Origin: UBA5399 sp964464145
GTDB lineage: Bacteria > Bacillota > Clostridia > Christensenellales > Christensenellaceae
Length of the DNA: 15,122 bases
Direction of reading: 5' to 3'
NCBI GenBank assembly: GCA_964464145.1
Contig: CAYXFB010000066.1
Span: 1 to 15,122 of the forward strand
A program made the position numbers and the translations under genes. The notes under the pieces are model-generated. The model was not told the DNA's origin. It made no database searches and worked only from the letters and a program-made list of their open reading frames with translations. The first letter of the stretch is position 1; each line of letters opens with the position of its first letter. Below are positions 6,122 to 14,171 of this stretch, piece by piece.

Positions 6122-7243
6122 TCAATTATGCGCGGCCGAAAAGCGCTCGGCAAACTTTTGGGCTGTTGCGCCTAGCTCGGCCATATCAAGCGGCGCCGCC
6201 ACGCGCGTCTGATCCTCATAAAGCCCCATCACACCCTCGATGAACGCGTAATACCGCCGCCGCACCTGCTCGTCCGTCAAAAACCGGCTTATGAGCGGGT
6301 CGAGTATCTTATACGTAAATATTAGCCCGGGCTCAAAGCCGAAAAGCAGCTTGGGCGTGAGCATGGCTGTGGACATGGAGGAAACGAAAAATTTATCCTC
6401 GCAGTCCATCGTGAGCAGCAGCGATTCCATGGGCAGCTTGGAATAAAAGCTTTCCAGCCCCTCTTTTTTGAAATCCGGGTCTATGGGGTGCACCTTTATT
6501 ACCATATCGCCCTGCGCCGCCTCGGCTACCGCGTCCATTATATCGCTCTCCGTTTGGTCATACAGCTTTGCGTCCGCTTCGTTTTTCATCTCAATGGCGT
6601 TGGGTTCGCTCAAAAATATGCAGCCGTAGCCCGCAAGACGGTTCACGCCCGCCTCCAGATTTCCGAGGCCGAACATGCTTTCAATTATGCCCCTGCTGCG
6701 GGGCGTGACGGCGGGTATCTTCTCCACCGGAAAGGGCGTTTTGTAGGGATAGAGCGTGGGCGCGGAAAAATATGCGCCGCTCACGCGATCCATATGCGTT
6801 TTTTGCCGCAGCTTGGCCAGCGCCGCCGTAAAGCGCGTTTCCACGAGGTTGGAGGTATATTCGCCTATACCCTCTTCGATCAGGTAAACGGGCACGGCGC
6901 GCCCTGCCTTGGCCTCCGCGTTGTAAAGATAGGTGGCCATGTATGTGGTGCGCGAGCATATTATGGCGTCAAACCGCATATCCGCGCTGTAGCCATCTAT
7001 GTGCTTCAGCATTGCTGTGGGGTTCATAACGCCCGCAAGCAGCTTTGCGGCGCCCATGTGCCTTTTGCCGTAATACAGTATGGCACGTATATTTTTGTGC
7101 TCCGCGGAGTAATTGAAGGTCTGTTCCTTTAAATACAGGTAGGTGTTTATGAAAAAAACAATGTCCTCACCCGGGCAGGCCGCCTCGGCAGCCAACACGG
7201 CGGACATTATTTGATAGGGCGTATCGCAAACCAGTGCTATCAT
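6122..7243 (-). CDS. Sialyltransferase-like glycosyltransferase (GT52/polysialyltransferase type)
   Basis: A 373-residue protein without signal peptide or membrane segment. It starts IALVCDTPYQIMSAV, the opening typical of bacterial sialyltransferase-like proteins. It carries the two short signatures of the bacterial sialyltransferase superfamily: the D/E-D/E-G motif as LIEEGIGEYTS (Glu123, Glu124, Gly125) and the HP motif as IKVHPID (His252, Pro253), followed by a Ser/Thr-rich FVSSMSTA (286-293). These enzymes use CMP-activated nonulosonic acids, which fits the cytidylyltransferase downstream. The start has GGAGG 6 nt upstream. The gene begins 12 bp after dnaC ends, so it is probably read from the dnaC operon, while pseB has its own promoter. 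The acceptor is unknown; a cell-surface glycan is the natural guess. Confidence 0.75.
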   Translation of the reverse strand: MIALVCDTPYQIMSAVLAAEAACPGEDIVFFINTYLYLKEQTFNYSAEHKNIRAILYYGKRHMGAAKLLAGVMNPTAMLKHIDGYSADMRFDAIICSRTTYMATYLYNAEAKAGRAVPVYLIEEGIGEYTSNLVETRFTAALAKLRQKTHMDRVSGAYFSAPTLYPYKTPFPVEKIPAVTPRSRGIIESMFGLGNLEAGVNRLAGYGCIFLSEPNAIEMKNEADAKLYDQTESDIMDAVAEAAQGDMVIKVHPIDPDFKKEGLESFYSKLPMESLLLTMDCEDKFFVSSMSTAMLTPKLLFGFEPGLIFTYKILDPLISRFLTDEQVRRRYYAFIEGVMGLYEDQTRVAAPLDMAELGATAQKFAERFSAAHN

Positions 7244-7255
7244 TCAATTCCTCCG

Positions 7256-8158
7256 TTATCTCATGCGCAGATCGTTTCCGTCAAAGAGGTACATATCCGT
7301 ATTATCCGCGTATTCTAGGCGAGACGCTATACGGTCGTCGTAGCGCTTTTGCAGATTTTCCACGTTTGTGGCGTAAACCGTGTGCAAACCCTTTTCCATG
7401 CGCTTGTTTATAAGATCATACAGATATTCCACGCTCACGTTCTGCGTTATAGGCTCCACGCCGAGGTCGTCCACAAAGAGCAGCTTGGCGCTGTGCAAAA
7501 AGGACAGCTCCACATCCTCGCCCATCCTGTGCGCGAAAAACAGCGAATGCAGCCCGCCCGCCCGCAGCAGCAGCGCGTCTATGCCGCGCTTTTTGGCCGC
7601 CACAGCCATGCAGTTTAAAAGGTAGGATTTTCCGAGACCCGCCTTGCCCATCATAAGTATGTTTTTACGCTTGTTTTCCGGAAAATCATTTATATACTTC
7701 TCGGCATTTTTTTTGTATATCTTCATGAGCCCGCGCTGGGTGCGGCCGAGCGGCAGCTCCGTTTCATCGTCGAATACGTTCAATTTGAACTTGCTGAAAT
7801 CTACGGGCATGCTTGAGATATCCACCGCGCCGTAGCATTGCAGATATATTTTGTTGAGCAAGCAGCCGCACAGCTGGCCGTTCACGCTGCCCGTGTCCTG
7901 GCATATATCGCAGGCATAGCGCGGAAATTTTACGGAATTTTCTATGATCTGCTCGCGCCGCGCCTCCAGCCGCTCCAGCTCATCGCTTGGGCTTTGGCCG
8001 TTCACAACAGCCTCCAGCTGCTCAAAACGCGCCGCCTTTAGCCGCTCTTCCAGCGCGGTGATCTCCTCATTTTCCGCGCAGAGCTTTTCGTAATGGTGTT
8101 TTCTGTGCAGCGCCGTTTCCTTATATTCGGCAAAGACCTCCGCTATTGTTTTATTCAT
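7256..8158 (-). CDS. dnaC: DnaC/DnaI-type replicative helicase loader
   Basis: A 300-residue protein with an N-terminal coiled-coil-prone region (1-75), a zinc-ribbon-like cysteine set (CDIC at 83-86 and CGC at 97-99), and a AAA+ ATPase domain. The ATPase has Walker A GKAGLGKS (171-178), Walker B LLFVDD (226-231), sensor-1 VYATN (261-265) and the arginine-finger region DRIASRL (275-281). Members bind the DnaB-family helicase and load it on single-stranded DNA; Bacillota call this protein DnaI. The start overlaps the end of the DnaD-like gene by 8 bp, pointing to translational coupling, and joint action of the two proteins in helicase loading or primosome assembly is expected. A glycosyltransferase follows after 12 bp. 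A phage-type loader is unlikely because no phage genes surround it. Confidence 0.9.
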   Translation of the reverse strand: MNKTIAEVFAEYKETALHRKHHYEKLCAENEEITALEERLKAARFEQLEAVVNGQSPSDELERLEARREQIIENSVKFPRYACDICQDTGSVNGQLCGCLLNKIYLQCYGAVDISSMPVDFSKFKLNVFDDETELPLGRTQRGLMKIYKKNAEKYINDFPENKRKNILMMGKAGLGKSYLLNCMAVAAKKRGIDALLLRAGGLHSLFFAHRMGEDVELSFLHSAKLLFVDDLGVEPITQNVSVEYLYDLINKRMEKGLHTVYATNVENLQKRYDDRIASRLEYADNTDMYLFDGNDLRMR

Positions 8159-9617
8159 CCTCGTCCGCCAATCTATTCACGGCTTCAAAGCGCCTGCGTT
8201 CCAGATCCTCATCCGTATAGGCATGCTGCTCGAAAGCCTTCTTGTTTTTCATGTCGCCCGCATAGCGGTTCAGATTTTGCTCCCGCGCGCTTTTGAGCGT
8301 GGTAACGCCTATTTTTGCCCAGTCACTCAGCACCTTGCGCAAAAACGACATGGGGTCGTTCGCCAGCGAGCTTAGATCCGCCGCGAACATGAGCACGTCG
8401 TGATCCATTTTGTGCTCTGTTGTGAGCGCGTCATACCATTTTCTGTCCGCATCGTTTATACTCTTTTTTATTCCCGCGCAGCCATAAACCTGCTTTATTT
8501 TGTCCTTTTGCTTGTCCCGCTGCTCTATGAGGCGCTCTATTTCCTCCTCCGTTGTGATGCCCTTCTCCACCCACTCGCGAAGAAAAGCGTCCACAGATTC
8601 GAAGCGGCGTGAATTGTTTTCGGCCGATTGCTTGCAGGCCAGCAGTATTTTTTTGCGCGAATAGCCCGCCCGCTCCCATTCGTCATAAAAGCGCTCGTGG
8701 CTGGGCCTTATGCCCATGCGCGAATAATCCAGCGCGCGCATCACGTCCTTTATGCCGCTGATCCGCCTTTCACGCGCCTCGTTGAATTCGCTTATACCGC
8801 CCGAGGTATTTTTGCCGTTTTCATATAAATTACGCAATATGGCGTCCAAATATTTGAAGGGCGCTCCGGCGGGAAACTCTATTCCCTTCATGGCGAATTG
8901 AATAGACTCCTGCGTGAACCCCCACTTTTGTGTCCACTTGGCGTATAGCTCCTGCTGCGCCGCGTCCGGGTTTTTGCCCGTTATGCCCATCACGCGAAGC
9001 AGCGCGCGCGCGCCGCCGTTTGCCGCGCCATAGTCGGCAATTTTTTCGCGCGCCTTGGCCGTGGTGTTTATGCCCTCGTCCGCCCAATCCCGCGCCACCT
9101 TATCTAGATAGGCCACGCTAATGTTTTTTCCGCGCGCGGCCACACAGTTTTCGATCATCAAAAGCACCACCTCGTGCGGCAGGCCGAAGGTTTCCGTATA
9201 ATCGTGTATCCTGTCAAGCTCTGTGTGAGAAAGCGGGCGCGATAAAAGCGCGTCCAGCTTGCGGTTGTAATCTCGGTGGAGGTATAGCGCGGGGTTCAGC
9301 GCGGCGGGCGCTGTCCGCTTTTTTTCGGGCTGCGTATAGCTTATGCGCGCGCCCTCTTTTTTAACGAAACCCTTTTGCTCCCAATATTTGAGCGCGTCCG
9401 AAATCTGGGCTATGGTCATGTGCAGCGCTTCTTCAATATCCACATCCTGCGCGCTGCCGCCCTCCTGCGCGAGGCACAGCCCGTATAGATACACCTTCAC
9501 ATAGTCCTGCGGCGCGTCGCACATATATTCTTTTAAAAAGACAGTTGGGACAGGCACGAAAGCCTGTCCTTCAATGGCAAATTCAATCATTTTTTCTGTG
9601 CGTCCGTTCCCATCCAT
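8151..9617 (-). CDS. DnaD/DnaB-type primosome protein with four DnaD-like modules
   Basis: A 488-residue, soluble, charged protein. Residues ~25-95 look like a winged-helix N domain (DIEEALHMTIAQISDALKYWEQKGFVKKEG). Then come four related helical modules of DnaD_2/DDBH2 type at about 131-190, 223-274, 306-358 and 392-445. Each ends in a variant of YLDKVARDWADEGINTTAKA, such as FLREWVEKGITT and FLRKVLSDWAKIGVTT. In Bacillota such proteins bind DNA and help DnaI/DnaC load the helicase, and the next gene is the loader. The ATG at 9617 lies only two bases after AAAAAGG, so initiation at Met10 (9590) is possible. The gene follows the hydrolase-like gene by 9 bp. B. subtilis DnaD has a single such module and DnaB two, so this is an expanded form. 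Confidence 0.87.
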   Translation of the reverse strand: MDGNGRTEKMIEFAIEGQAFVPVPTVFLKEYMCDAPQDYVKVYLYGLCLAQEGGSAQDVDIEEALHMTIAQISDALKYWEQKGFVKKEGARISYTQPEKKRTAPAALNPALYLHRDYNRKLDALLSRPLSHTELDRIHDYTETFGLPHEVVLLMIENCVAARGKNISVAYLDKVARDWADEGINTTAKAREKIADYGAANGGARALLRVMGITGKNPDAAQQELYAKWTQKWGFTQESIQFAMKGIEFPAGAPFKYLDAILRNLYENGKNTSGGISEFNEARERRISGIKDVMRALDYSRMGIRPSHERFYDEWERAGYSRKKILLACKQSAENNSRRFESVDAFLREWVEKGITTEEEIERLIEQRDKQKDKIKQVYGCAGIKKSINDADRKWYDALTTEHKMDHDVLMFAADLSSLANDPMSFLRKVLSDWAKIGVTTLKSAREQNLNRYAGDMKNKKAFEQHAYTDEDLERRRFEAVNRLADEDE

Positions 9618-9626
9618 GGCCTTTTT

Positions 9627-10532
9627 TTATTGGCGCTTCGCTCCAAGAAATGTCACTATGGCTTCGTTCACGCGCTCCGGCTTCTCCTCCTGTGCGAGGT
9701 AGCCGCAATTGCGCACGGTGAGAAAGCTTCCGTTGGCAAAGCCGAGGTTCAAAAATTCGCTGTCCCTGCCGCCGGATATCTTATCGTCGTTCCCCACTAT
9801 CACAAGAATGGGGCTCTTCACAACGTTCAGGTTGGAAATAACTTCATCGTCTATAAAATTGCCCACGCACATGCGGGATATCACGCGGAAATCCCTGTCC
9901 ACTACGCCGTTCAGGTATTCGCCCGCCACCTCGTCCGTCACCATCGTGCGGTCAAAATAGCAATCCTCCAGCACGGCGCGCACGCTCATGGGCGAAAGCT
10001 TCATACGCGCGGCCATATTTCCGAATATGGAGGGTATGCCACGCCCCTTCACGCCCACGCCGCCCGAAACGATGGGCGAAACGAGTATTATGCCCTTGGT
10101 GCGCTCGGGGTTGTGAATTACAAAATCCAGCACGTAGGCCGCCGCCTCGCCAAAGGCCACGAAGTTTGCCGAAATTATCTTCTTGGCATTCATGAACGCC
10201 TCTATAGAAAGCGCAAACTCCTCTATGTTGTAGCTTATTTCGGGCTTGCCCGAATAGCCGTGGCCGGGAAGGTCTAGAGCGTATACGTGGAAATACTTGG
10301 CCAGCTCATGTATGTTTTTACGCCAGGTGTAGGCGTTTTGCCCAATTCCATGCACCAAAACCAGCGGCTCTCCGTCGCCCTCCTCGTAAAAGTGCATCTG
10401 CGTGGAAACGGCCAGCACCTCGTTTCGTCCCCGGTTGTTTATGTAGGTATCGAACTCTATATCCACATAACCACCCGTCTGTTCACGGTTTACAAAATGC
10501 TTAATGCCTATTTGCTCAAACAATTTTCCCAT
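9627..10532 (-). CDS. Alpha/beta-hydrolase-fold protein lacking catalytic nucleophile and histidine
   Basis: About 301 residues with the full alpha/beta-hydrolase framework: oxyanion-side LVLVHGIGQNAYTWR (57-71), LDLPGHGYSGKP (87-97), a strand plus elbow at 123-131, ILVIVGNDDKI (242-252) and a C-terminal cap and helix. At the nucleophile elbow, where homologues have GxSxG, it reads VAFGEA, so Gly128 replaces Ser. At the catalytic-His position, normally CGHxxxxExPExxN, it reads CGYLAQEEKPERVN, so Tyr278 replaces His. Only the acidic residue (Asp249/250) remains. It is therefore probably a non-catalytic member or uses other chemistry. I give ATG 10532; a GTG at 10562 is in frame without a ribosome binding site, and AGGAG lies unusually close to the ATG. 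It lies between the CCA-adding enzyme and DnaD genes with short gaps. Confidence 0.8.
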   Translation of the reverse strand: MGKLFEQIGIKHFVNREQTGGYVDIEFDTYINNRGRNEVLAVSTQMHFYEEGDGEPLVLVHGIGQNAYTWRKNIHELAKYFHVYALDLPGHGYSGKPEISYNIEEFALSIEAFMNAKKIISANFVAFGEAAAYVLDFVIHNPERTKGIILVSPIVSGGVGVKGRGIPSIFGNMAARMKLSPMSVRAVLEDCYFDRTMVTDEVAGEYLNGVVDRDFRVISRMCVGNFIDDEVISNLNVVKSPILVIVGNDDKISGGRDSEFLNLGFANGSFLTVRNCGYLAQEEKPERVNEAIVTFLGAKRQ

Positions 10533-10571
10533 TCTCCTGCGAAAAATATAATGCCGGGGCACGGGCCCGGT

Positions 10572-11945
10572 TTATTCGTACAACTTACCATTATACATCA
10601 TTGTAGCATATCTTATCAAATTTTTGTAGTTGTTTTGGGAGGGTTTTTTAAGCGCCAGCGCGTGCAGCTTTTGGAGCAGCTCTCCCACCTCACGCCCCTG
10701 CGGTATACCAAGCTCCCGCATGAGGTCATCTCCCGTTACGGCCAGCATATCAAGCGTGAGCGGCGCGGCCTGCGCTTCAAGCTCCGCCAGCATGCCCCGC
10801 CACTTGCGCGCGCTCGCGGGATCTGCGCCCCGCCCGGAGCCTATAAAATCAGCCTCGCGCAGATCGCACAGCCGCAAAAACTGCTCCCGCCCCAGCTTCA
10901 CCAGCATACGGTTCACCGAGGCTCTGCCCGCCTCGTTTTCAAGGTCATACATGTGCGCGGCCACAAGCTGCACCACATTTTTCACCACGCGGCTGTCAAA
11001 CTTTAGACGCTGCAATATCTCGCCCGCCGCCCGTGCCGAAAGCTCGGCGTGGCGGTACATATTTCCGTCTTGCGCGTAGGCGTCCGGCTTTTCAACGTCG
11101 TGCAATAGCGCCGCGAGCCGCGTGGTAACGTCGGGCGGCGCGGCGGCGCAGGAGCGAAAGGAATGCTCCAGCACGTCATAGGCGTGGTATTTGGGCGTTT
11201 GCTCAAAGCCCTCTCCGGCCAGCAGCTCGGGAATGATGTGTTCCAGCGCGCCAAGCTCCAAAAGCAGCGCAAGGCCGTGCAGCACACCGTCCGCGTTTCC
11301 GTAGGCCGCGTCCGCCATTATTGTTTTAACAAATTCGTCGCGCACCCGCTCCGCTGATATTCCCGCAAGCTGGGGCGCGTTCGCCTGCGCGCGCGCCGCC
11401 GTGCGCTCCTCTATGGCAAAGCCCAACTGCGCGGCAAAACGGCACAGCCGCAGTATGCGCAGCGCGTCCTGCTCCATCGTTTCCTCTCCGCACATACAGA
11501 GGCGCCTTGCGGCAAGGTCCGCCATTGCGCGCCCGGTGGGGTCCAGCACGTTTCCCGCGCCGTCCATATAGAGCGCGTTCACGGTGAAATCCCTCCGCGC
11601 CGCGTCCAGCGATATATCCGTCGTAAAACTCACGCTTTGCGGGCGGTGCCCGCCGCGTCCGTAGCTGTCCCGCCGGAAGGTGGTATATTCGTACACGTAT
11701 GTATTGCCGCCGAAGCGCTGGGTTATAACCACCGTGCCCAGCCCGTATTCGCGCTCCGTAACGTTTATGCTCTCACCGGAAAATTTGCGAAGCTTCGGCG
11801 CGGGCAGGGGCGAGCATACGTCCATATCGTAGCTGGGCAGCCCCAAAAGGGCGCTTCTCACGTAGCCCCCCACCATGTAAAGCGGCTCGCCACACGCGGC
11901 GAACCACTCCATAAGAGCTTTTATGTGTGCCTTAACCTCAATCAA
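10572..11945 (-). CDS. cca: CCA-adding enzyme / poly(A) polymerase family nucleotidyltransferase
   Basis: Counting from an in-frame ATG at 11969, the class II nucleotidyltransferase head has MVGGYVRSALLG (32-43), the metal-binding YDMDVC (Asp48, Asp50), the nucleotide-reading RRDFTVNAL (125-133) and EQDALRILRLCRFAAQLGF (166-184). It is followed by an HD domain with YHAYDVLEH and LAALLHDVEKP (His290-Asp291). It adds or repairs the 3' CCA of tRNAs. The tRNA-Arg in this window has an encoded CCA, so a repair role fits that tRNA. The head alone does not separate CCA addition from poly(A) addition. I favour a TTG start at 11945, with GGGGGAG 7 nt upstream and an 8-bp overlap with dapF; the ATG at 11969 has no ribosome binding site. 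The HD domain suggests an additional phosphohydrolase activity. Confidence 0.9.
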   Translation of the reverse strand: MIEVKAHIKALMEWFAACGEPLYMVGGYVRSALLGLPSYDMDVCSPLPAPKLRKFSGESINVTEREYGLGTVVITQRFGGNTYVYEYTTFRRDSYGRGGHRPQSVSFTTDISLDAARRDFTVNALYMDGAGNVLDPTGRAMADLAARRLCMCGEETMEQDALRILRLCRFAAQLGFAIEERTAARAQANAPQLAGISAERVRDEFVKTIMADAAYGNADGVLHGLALLLELGALEHIIPELLAGEGFEQTPKYHAYDVLEHSFRSCAAAPPDVTTRLAALLHDVEKPDAYAQDGNMYRHAELSARAAGEILQRLKFDSRVVKNVVQLVAAHMYDLENEAGRASVNRMLVKLGREQFLRLCDLREADFIGSGRGADPASARKWRGMLAELEAQAAPLTLDMLAVTGDDLMRELGIPQGREVGELLQKLHALALKKPSQNNYKNLIRYATMMYNGKLYE

Positions 11946-12750
11946 AAGCCGTCTCCCCCGTGAAAACATATTCGGCCGGCCCGGTCATAAACACACGCCC
12001 GCCCGCATCTATCTCTATGCTGAGCCTTCCCGCCTCCAGCAGTATATCCACCGCATTTCCAATTAGGCCTTTTTTGTTCGCTATGACGGCGGTGGCGCAG
12101 CTTCCCGTGCCGCAGGCCATCGTGCGGCCCACGCCGCGCTCGTAGGTGCGCAATCTTATTCCGCCCACCACTATTGTGGCAAAGTTTACGTTTATGTTTT
12201 TGGGAAAGAGCTCGTGGCACTCTATTTGCTCGCCTATACTGCAAACCTCATCCTCTGTGAAATCCCCGAATATCACCACGTGCGGCACGCCCATGAGCAC
12301 GGCCGAAGCGGAAAAGCTCCTGCCGAGCGCCTCTATGCTGAATTCCAGCGGATCATCCACCAGCGCGGGTATCTTTACGGGCGAAAATTCGGGCATACCC
12401 ATATCCACGCGCACACCCTTCACCTTGCCATGCTCTATCAAAAGCCTAGGCTTCACCACGCCCGCCAGCGTTTCTATCGCCATTTCCTCGCGGCGCACTA
12501 TGCCGTGGTCATACAGATAGCGCGCAAAGCAGCGTATGGCGTTGCCGCACATCTCCGCCTCGCTGCCGTCCGCGTTGAATATGCGCATCTTAGCGTCGGC
12601 CACCTGCGAATAGGCGACGGCCACCAGCCCGTCCGCGCCCACGGAGAGCCGCCTTTGGCACAGGCGAAAGGCTGCGGCGGCATAGTCCTCCGCGTATTCC
12701 TCCGTCAATATAAAGTCGTTTCCAAGTCCATGCATTTTTGTTATTTTCAT
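11938..12750 (-). CDS. dapF: Diaminopimelate epimerase
   Basis: A 270-residue protein with both halves of the DapF fold. It opens MKITKMHGLGNDF. The first catalytic cysteine is in NADGSEAEMCGNAIRC (Cys68) and the second in GRTMACGTGSCATAV (Cys213), with the substrate-binding ERG (204-206). It interconverts LL- and meso-diaminopimelate for lysine and peptidoglycan in the cytoplasm without a cofactor. ATG at 12750 is chosen from family N termini; a TTG two codons upstream (12756) sits closer to the AAAGG sequence and cannot be excluded. It heads the minus-strand array, with a TATAAT at 12787-12792. Of its 20 isoleucines I count 19 ATA codons. Confidence 0.96.
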   Translation of the reverse strand: MKITKMHGLGNDFILTEEYAEDYAAAAFRLCQRRLSVGADGLVAVAYSQVADAKMRIFNADGSEAEMCGNAIRCFARYLYDHGIVRREEMAIETLAGVVKPRLLIEHGKVKGVRVDMGMPEFSPVKIPALVDDPLEFSIEALGRSFSASAVLMGVPHVVIFGDFTEDEVCSIGEQIECHELFPKNINVNFATIVVGGIRLRTYERGVGRTMACGTGSCATAVIANKKGLIGNAVDILLEAGRLSIEIDAGGRVFMTGPAEYVFTGETAFD

Positions 12751-12786
12751 GCTCAAACCCGCCTTTGTTCACATAATAATAACAAT

Positions 12787-12792
12787 ATTATA
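12787..12792 (-). promoter_or_regulatory. -10 element of the dapF promoter
   Basis: A perfect TATAAT on the minus strand, 37 bp upstream of the dapF ATG. No good -35 is visible at 16-18 nt, so it may need an activator or rely on the AT-rich surroundings. It lies back to back with the plus-strand promoter at 12813-12821. Confidence 0.55.
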
Positions 12793-12812
12793 CTACAAAA
12801 TTTATGCAAATG

Positions 12813-12821
12813 TGGTATACT
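12813..12821 (+). promoter_or_regulatory. Extended -10 promoter of the DUF5711-like/cvpA-like pair
   Basis: TGG directly followed by TATACT (12816-12821) forms an extended -10 element; the -35 region is weak. Transcription would begin near 12828, leaving a leader of about 110 nt before the ATG at 12939. The upstream region is shared with the divergent dapF promoter. Confidence 0.55.
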
Positions 12822-12848
12822 GATTCAGAATTGAAGTGTAGGAGAAGC

Positions 12849-12874
12849 GCGGCAGCGCGGGAAAAGCGCGCCGC
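12849..12874 (+). other. GC-rich hairpin in the leader of the DUF5711-like gene
   Basis: GCGGC-A-GCGC pairs with GCGCGCCGC, giving nine base pairs with one bulged A and a 7-nt loop (GGGAAAA). It lies early in the predicted ~110-nt leader, directly after an isolated TAGGAG that has no start codon. No T run follows. It could stabilise the transcript or take part in regulation; no known riboswitch pattern was recognised. Confidence 0.4.
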
Positions 12875-12938
12875 ACAGTGCATAAAGCCGTATATTCGCG
12901 GGTTTTTGCGCACTTTTGCATATAACGGGGGAAAAGAT

Positions 12939-14069
12939 ATGTATTTCAGGCCCACAAGGCGAAGGAGAATAAACACGCGCACCATCATAATAATTTGCGC
13001 GGCGGCAGCGGCGGGTGTTTTCGCCTTGCTTTTTTTCCTGGGGCTGTTGCCCAGCTTTGGCGCGGTGGGCGGCGTGAAGGCGCTGGATTTTTCCCTGCCG
13101 GACAACGTGACCGCAAACGAGAGCGGCCTTTTGTACAACCAAAACGACACGCTGCACCTGATCCAGCCAAACGGCGAAGCGGTGTGGAGCTTGAATCTGG
13201 ACATCGCGGGCGCCAGCACGGAGACCTCAAAGGATCTCATTGTAAACTATTCCGGCCGCGCCATGCAGGTGATGAAGTTCAACAAGGAGCAGCTTTTTTC
13301 CACCTCGCTGGATAACGATATAAAGCGGGTGGCGGCGGGCAAGGCCACGGTGGCCGTGCTTTCGGACGCAGTCTCCGCCGAAACGGGCGAAAATGTTTCG
13401 TATTTGCAGCTCTTCGGCACGGGTGCGGATAAAACGCGCTGGGAGCAGATAAGCCAGATAGATTCCTTCGGCTCCGCCACAAAGCAGGTGCTGGACTTTG
13501 GCTTCCACGGCGATTCGGATATGTTTTGGGTGCTGTCTCTCGACACCTCGGGCGTAACGCCCACCTCCAGCATAACCACCTTCAAGCCGGACGGCAGCCC
13601 CACCACCAGCATTCCCATAAACGCCGAGATAGTGGAGAACGTATTCGTTACGGACAGCTCCATATTCGCCAGCGGCACAAATACGCTGACCTCATACACA
13701 TATTTCAGCACAAAGCAGGCAGAGCAGCAGATATACGGCTGGCGCGAAGCAGCGGCCAGCGTGGAGCCCGCCGCCATAAAGCTGGCCTACGCGCCCCGCT
13801 CCAAATCCACAGAGATGGACGCGGCGCGTATATATTCCACCGATCTTTCCATGACGCAGGTGAGATTGCCGCGCAACGTTTTTTCGCTGGCGGTAACGCA
13901 AGACAGGCTGTACGCCATAACGGCGGACACGGCCTACGTGTACGGAATGGACGGCAATTTGCAGCGCCAGATACCGCTGGGTTCAAAAATGACGCGCGCA
14001 AAGCAGGTATCGGACAAGGTGCTGGTGCTGTGGGACAATCAAAAGAGCTATATTATGGAGATATCCTAA
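12939..14069 (+). CDS. Membrane-anchored beta-propeller-like protein (DUF5711-like)
   Basis: A 376-residue protein with an Arg-rich cytoplasmic start (MYFRPTRRRRINTR), one hydrophobic segment at about 15-38 and a long extracellular part. That part consists of short beta-strand stretches such as LLYNQNDTLHLIQPNGEAVWSL, AVLSDAVSAETGENVSYLQL and DRLYAITADTAYVYGMDGN, in the style of PQQ/WD-type propeller blades. From memory this matches DUF5711, found in Clostridia next to CvpA-like genes, as here. ATG 12939 is preferred because it directly precedes the positively charged and hydrophobic anchor and has GGGGG upstream. The open frame extends back to 12804, but that part does not resemble protein and contains the leader hairpin. 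Function is unknown; an envelope role is likely. Confidence 0.75.
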   Translation: MYFRPTRRRRINTRTIIIICAAAAAGVFALLFFLGLLPSFGAVGGVKALDFSLPDNVTANESGLLYNQNDTLHLIQPNGEAVWSLNLDIAGASTETSKDLIVNYSGRAMQVMKFNKEQLFSTSLDNDIKRVAAGKATVAVLSDAVSAETGENVSYLQLFGTGADKTRWEQISQIDSFGSATKQVLDFGFHGDSDMFWVLSLDTSGVTPTSSITTFKPDGSPTTSIPINAEIVENVFVTDSSIFASGTNTLTSYTYFSTKQAEQQIYGWREAAASVEPAAIKLAYAPRSKSTEMDAARIYSTDLSMTQVRLPRNVFSLAVTQDRLYAITADTAYVYGMDGNLQRQIPLGSKMTRAKQVSDKVLVLWDNQKSYIMEIS

Positions 14070-14171
14070 CCGCCGCGCATAAAGGCCGATATTTCGGTTT
14101 ATCTGTAAAATGACGGAACACGGGGGCGCGCAATCGCGTCAAACAGTATGGCGGGAGGGAAAAGGCTTTAG

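Noticed and set aside
6052..6153. N-terminal extension of pseB from the upstream ATG at 6153
   Set aside because: It would run through the promoter and the end of the preceding gene. ATG 6051 has a good AGGAG and fits the family N terminus.
12804..12938. N-terminal extension of the DUF5711-like protein
   Set aside because: The extra 45 residues overlap the -10 element and a leader hairpin and would place a non-hydrophobic Arg/Lys-rich stretch before the anchor.
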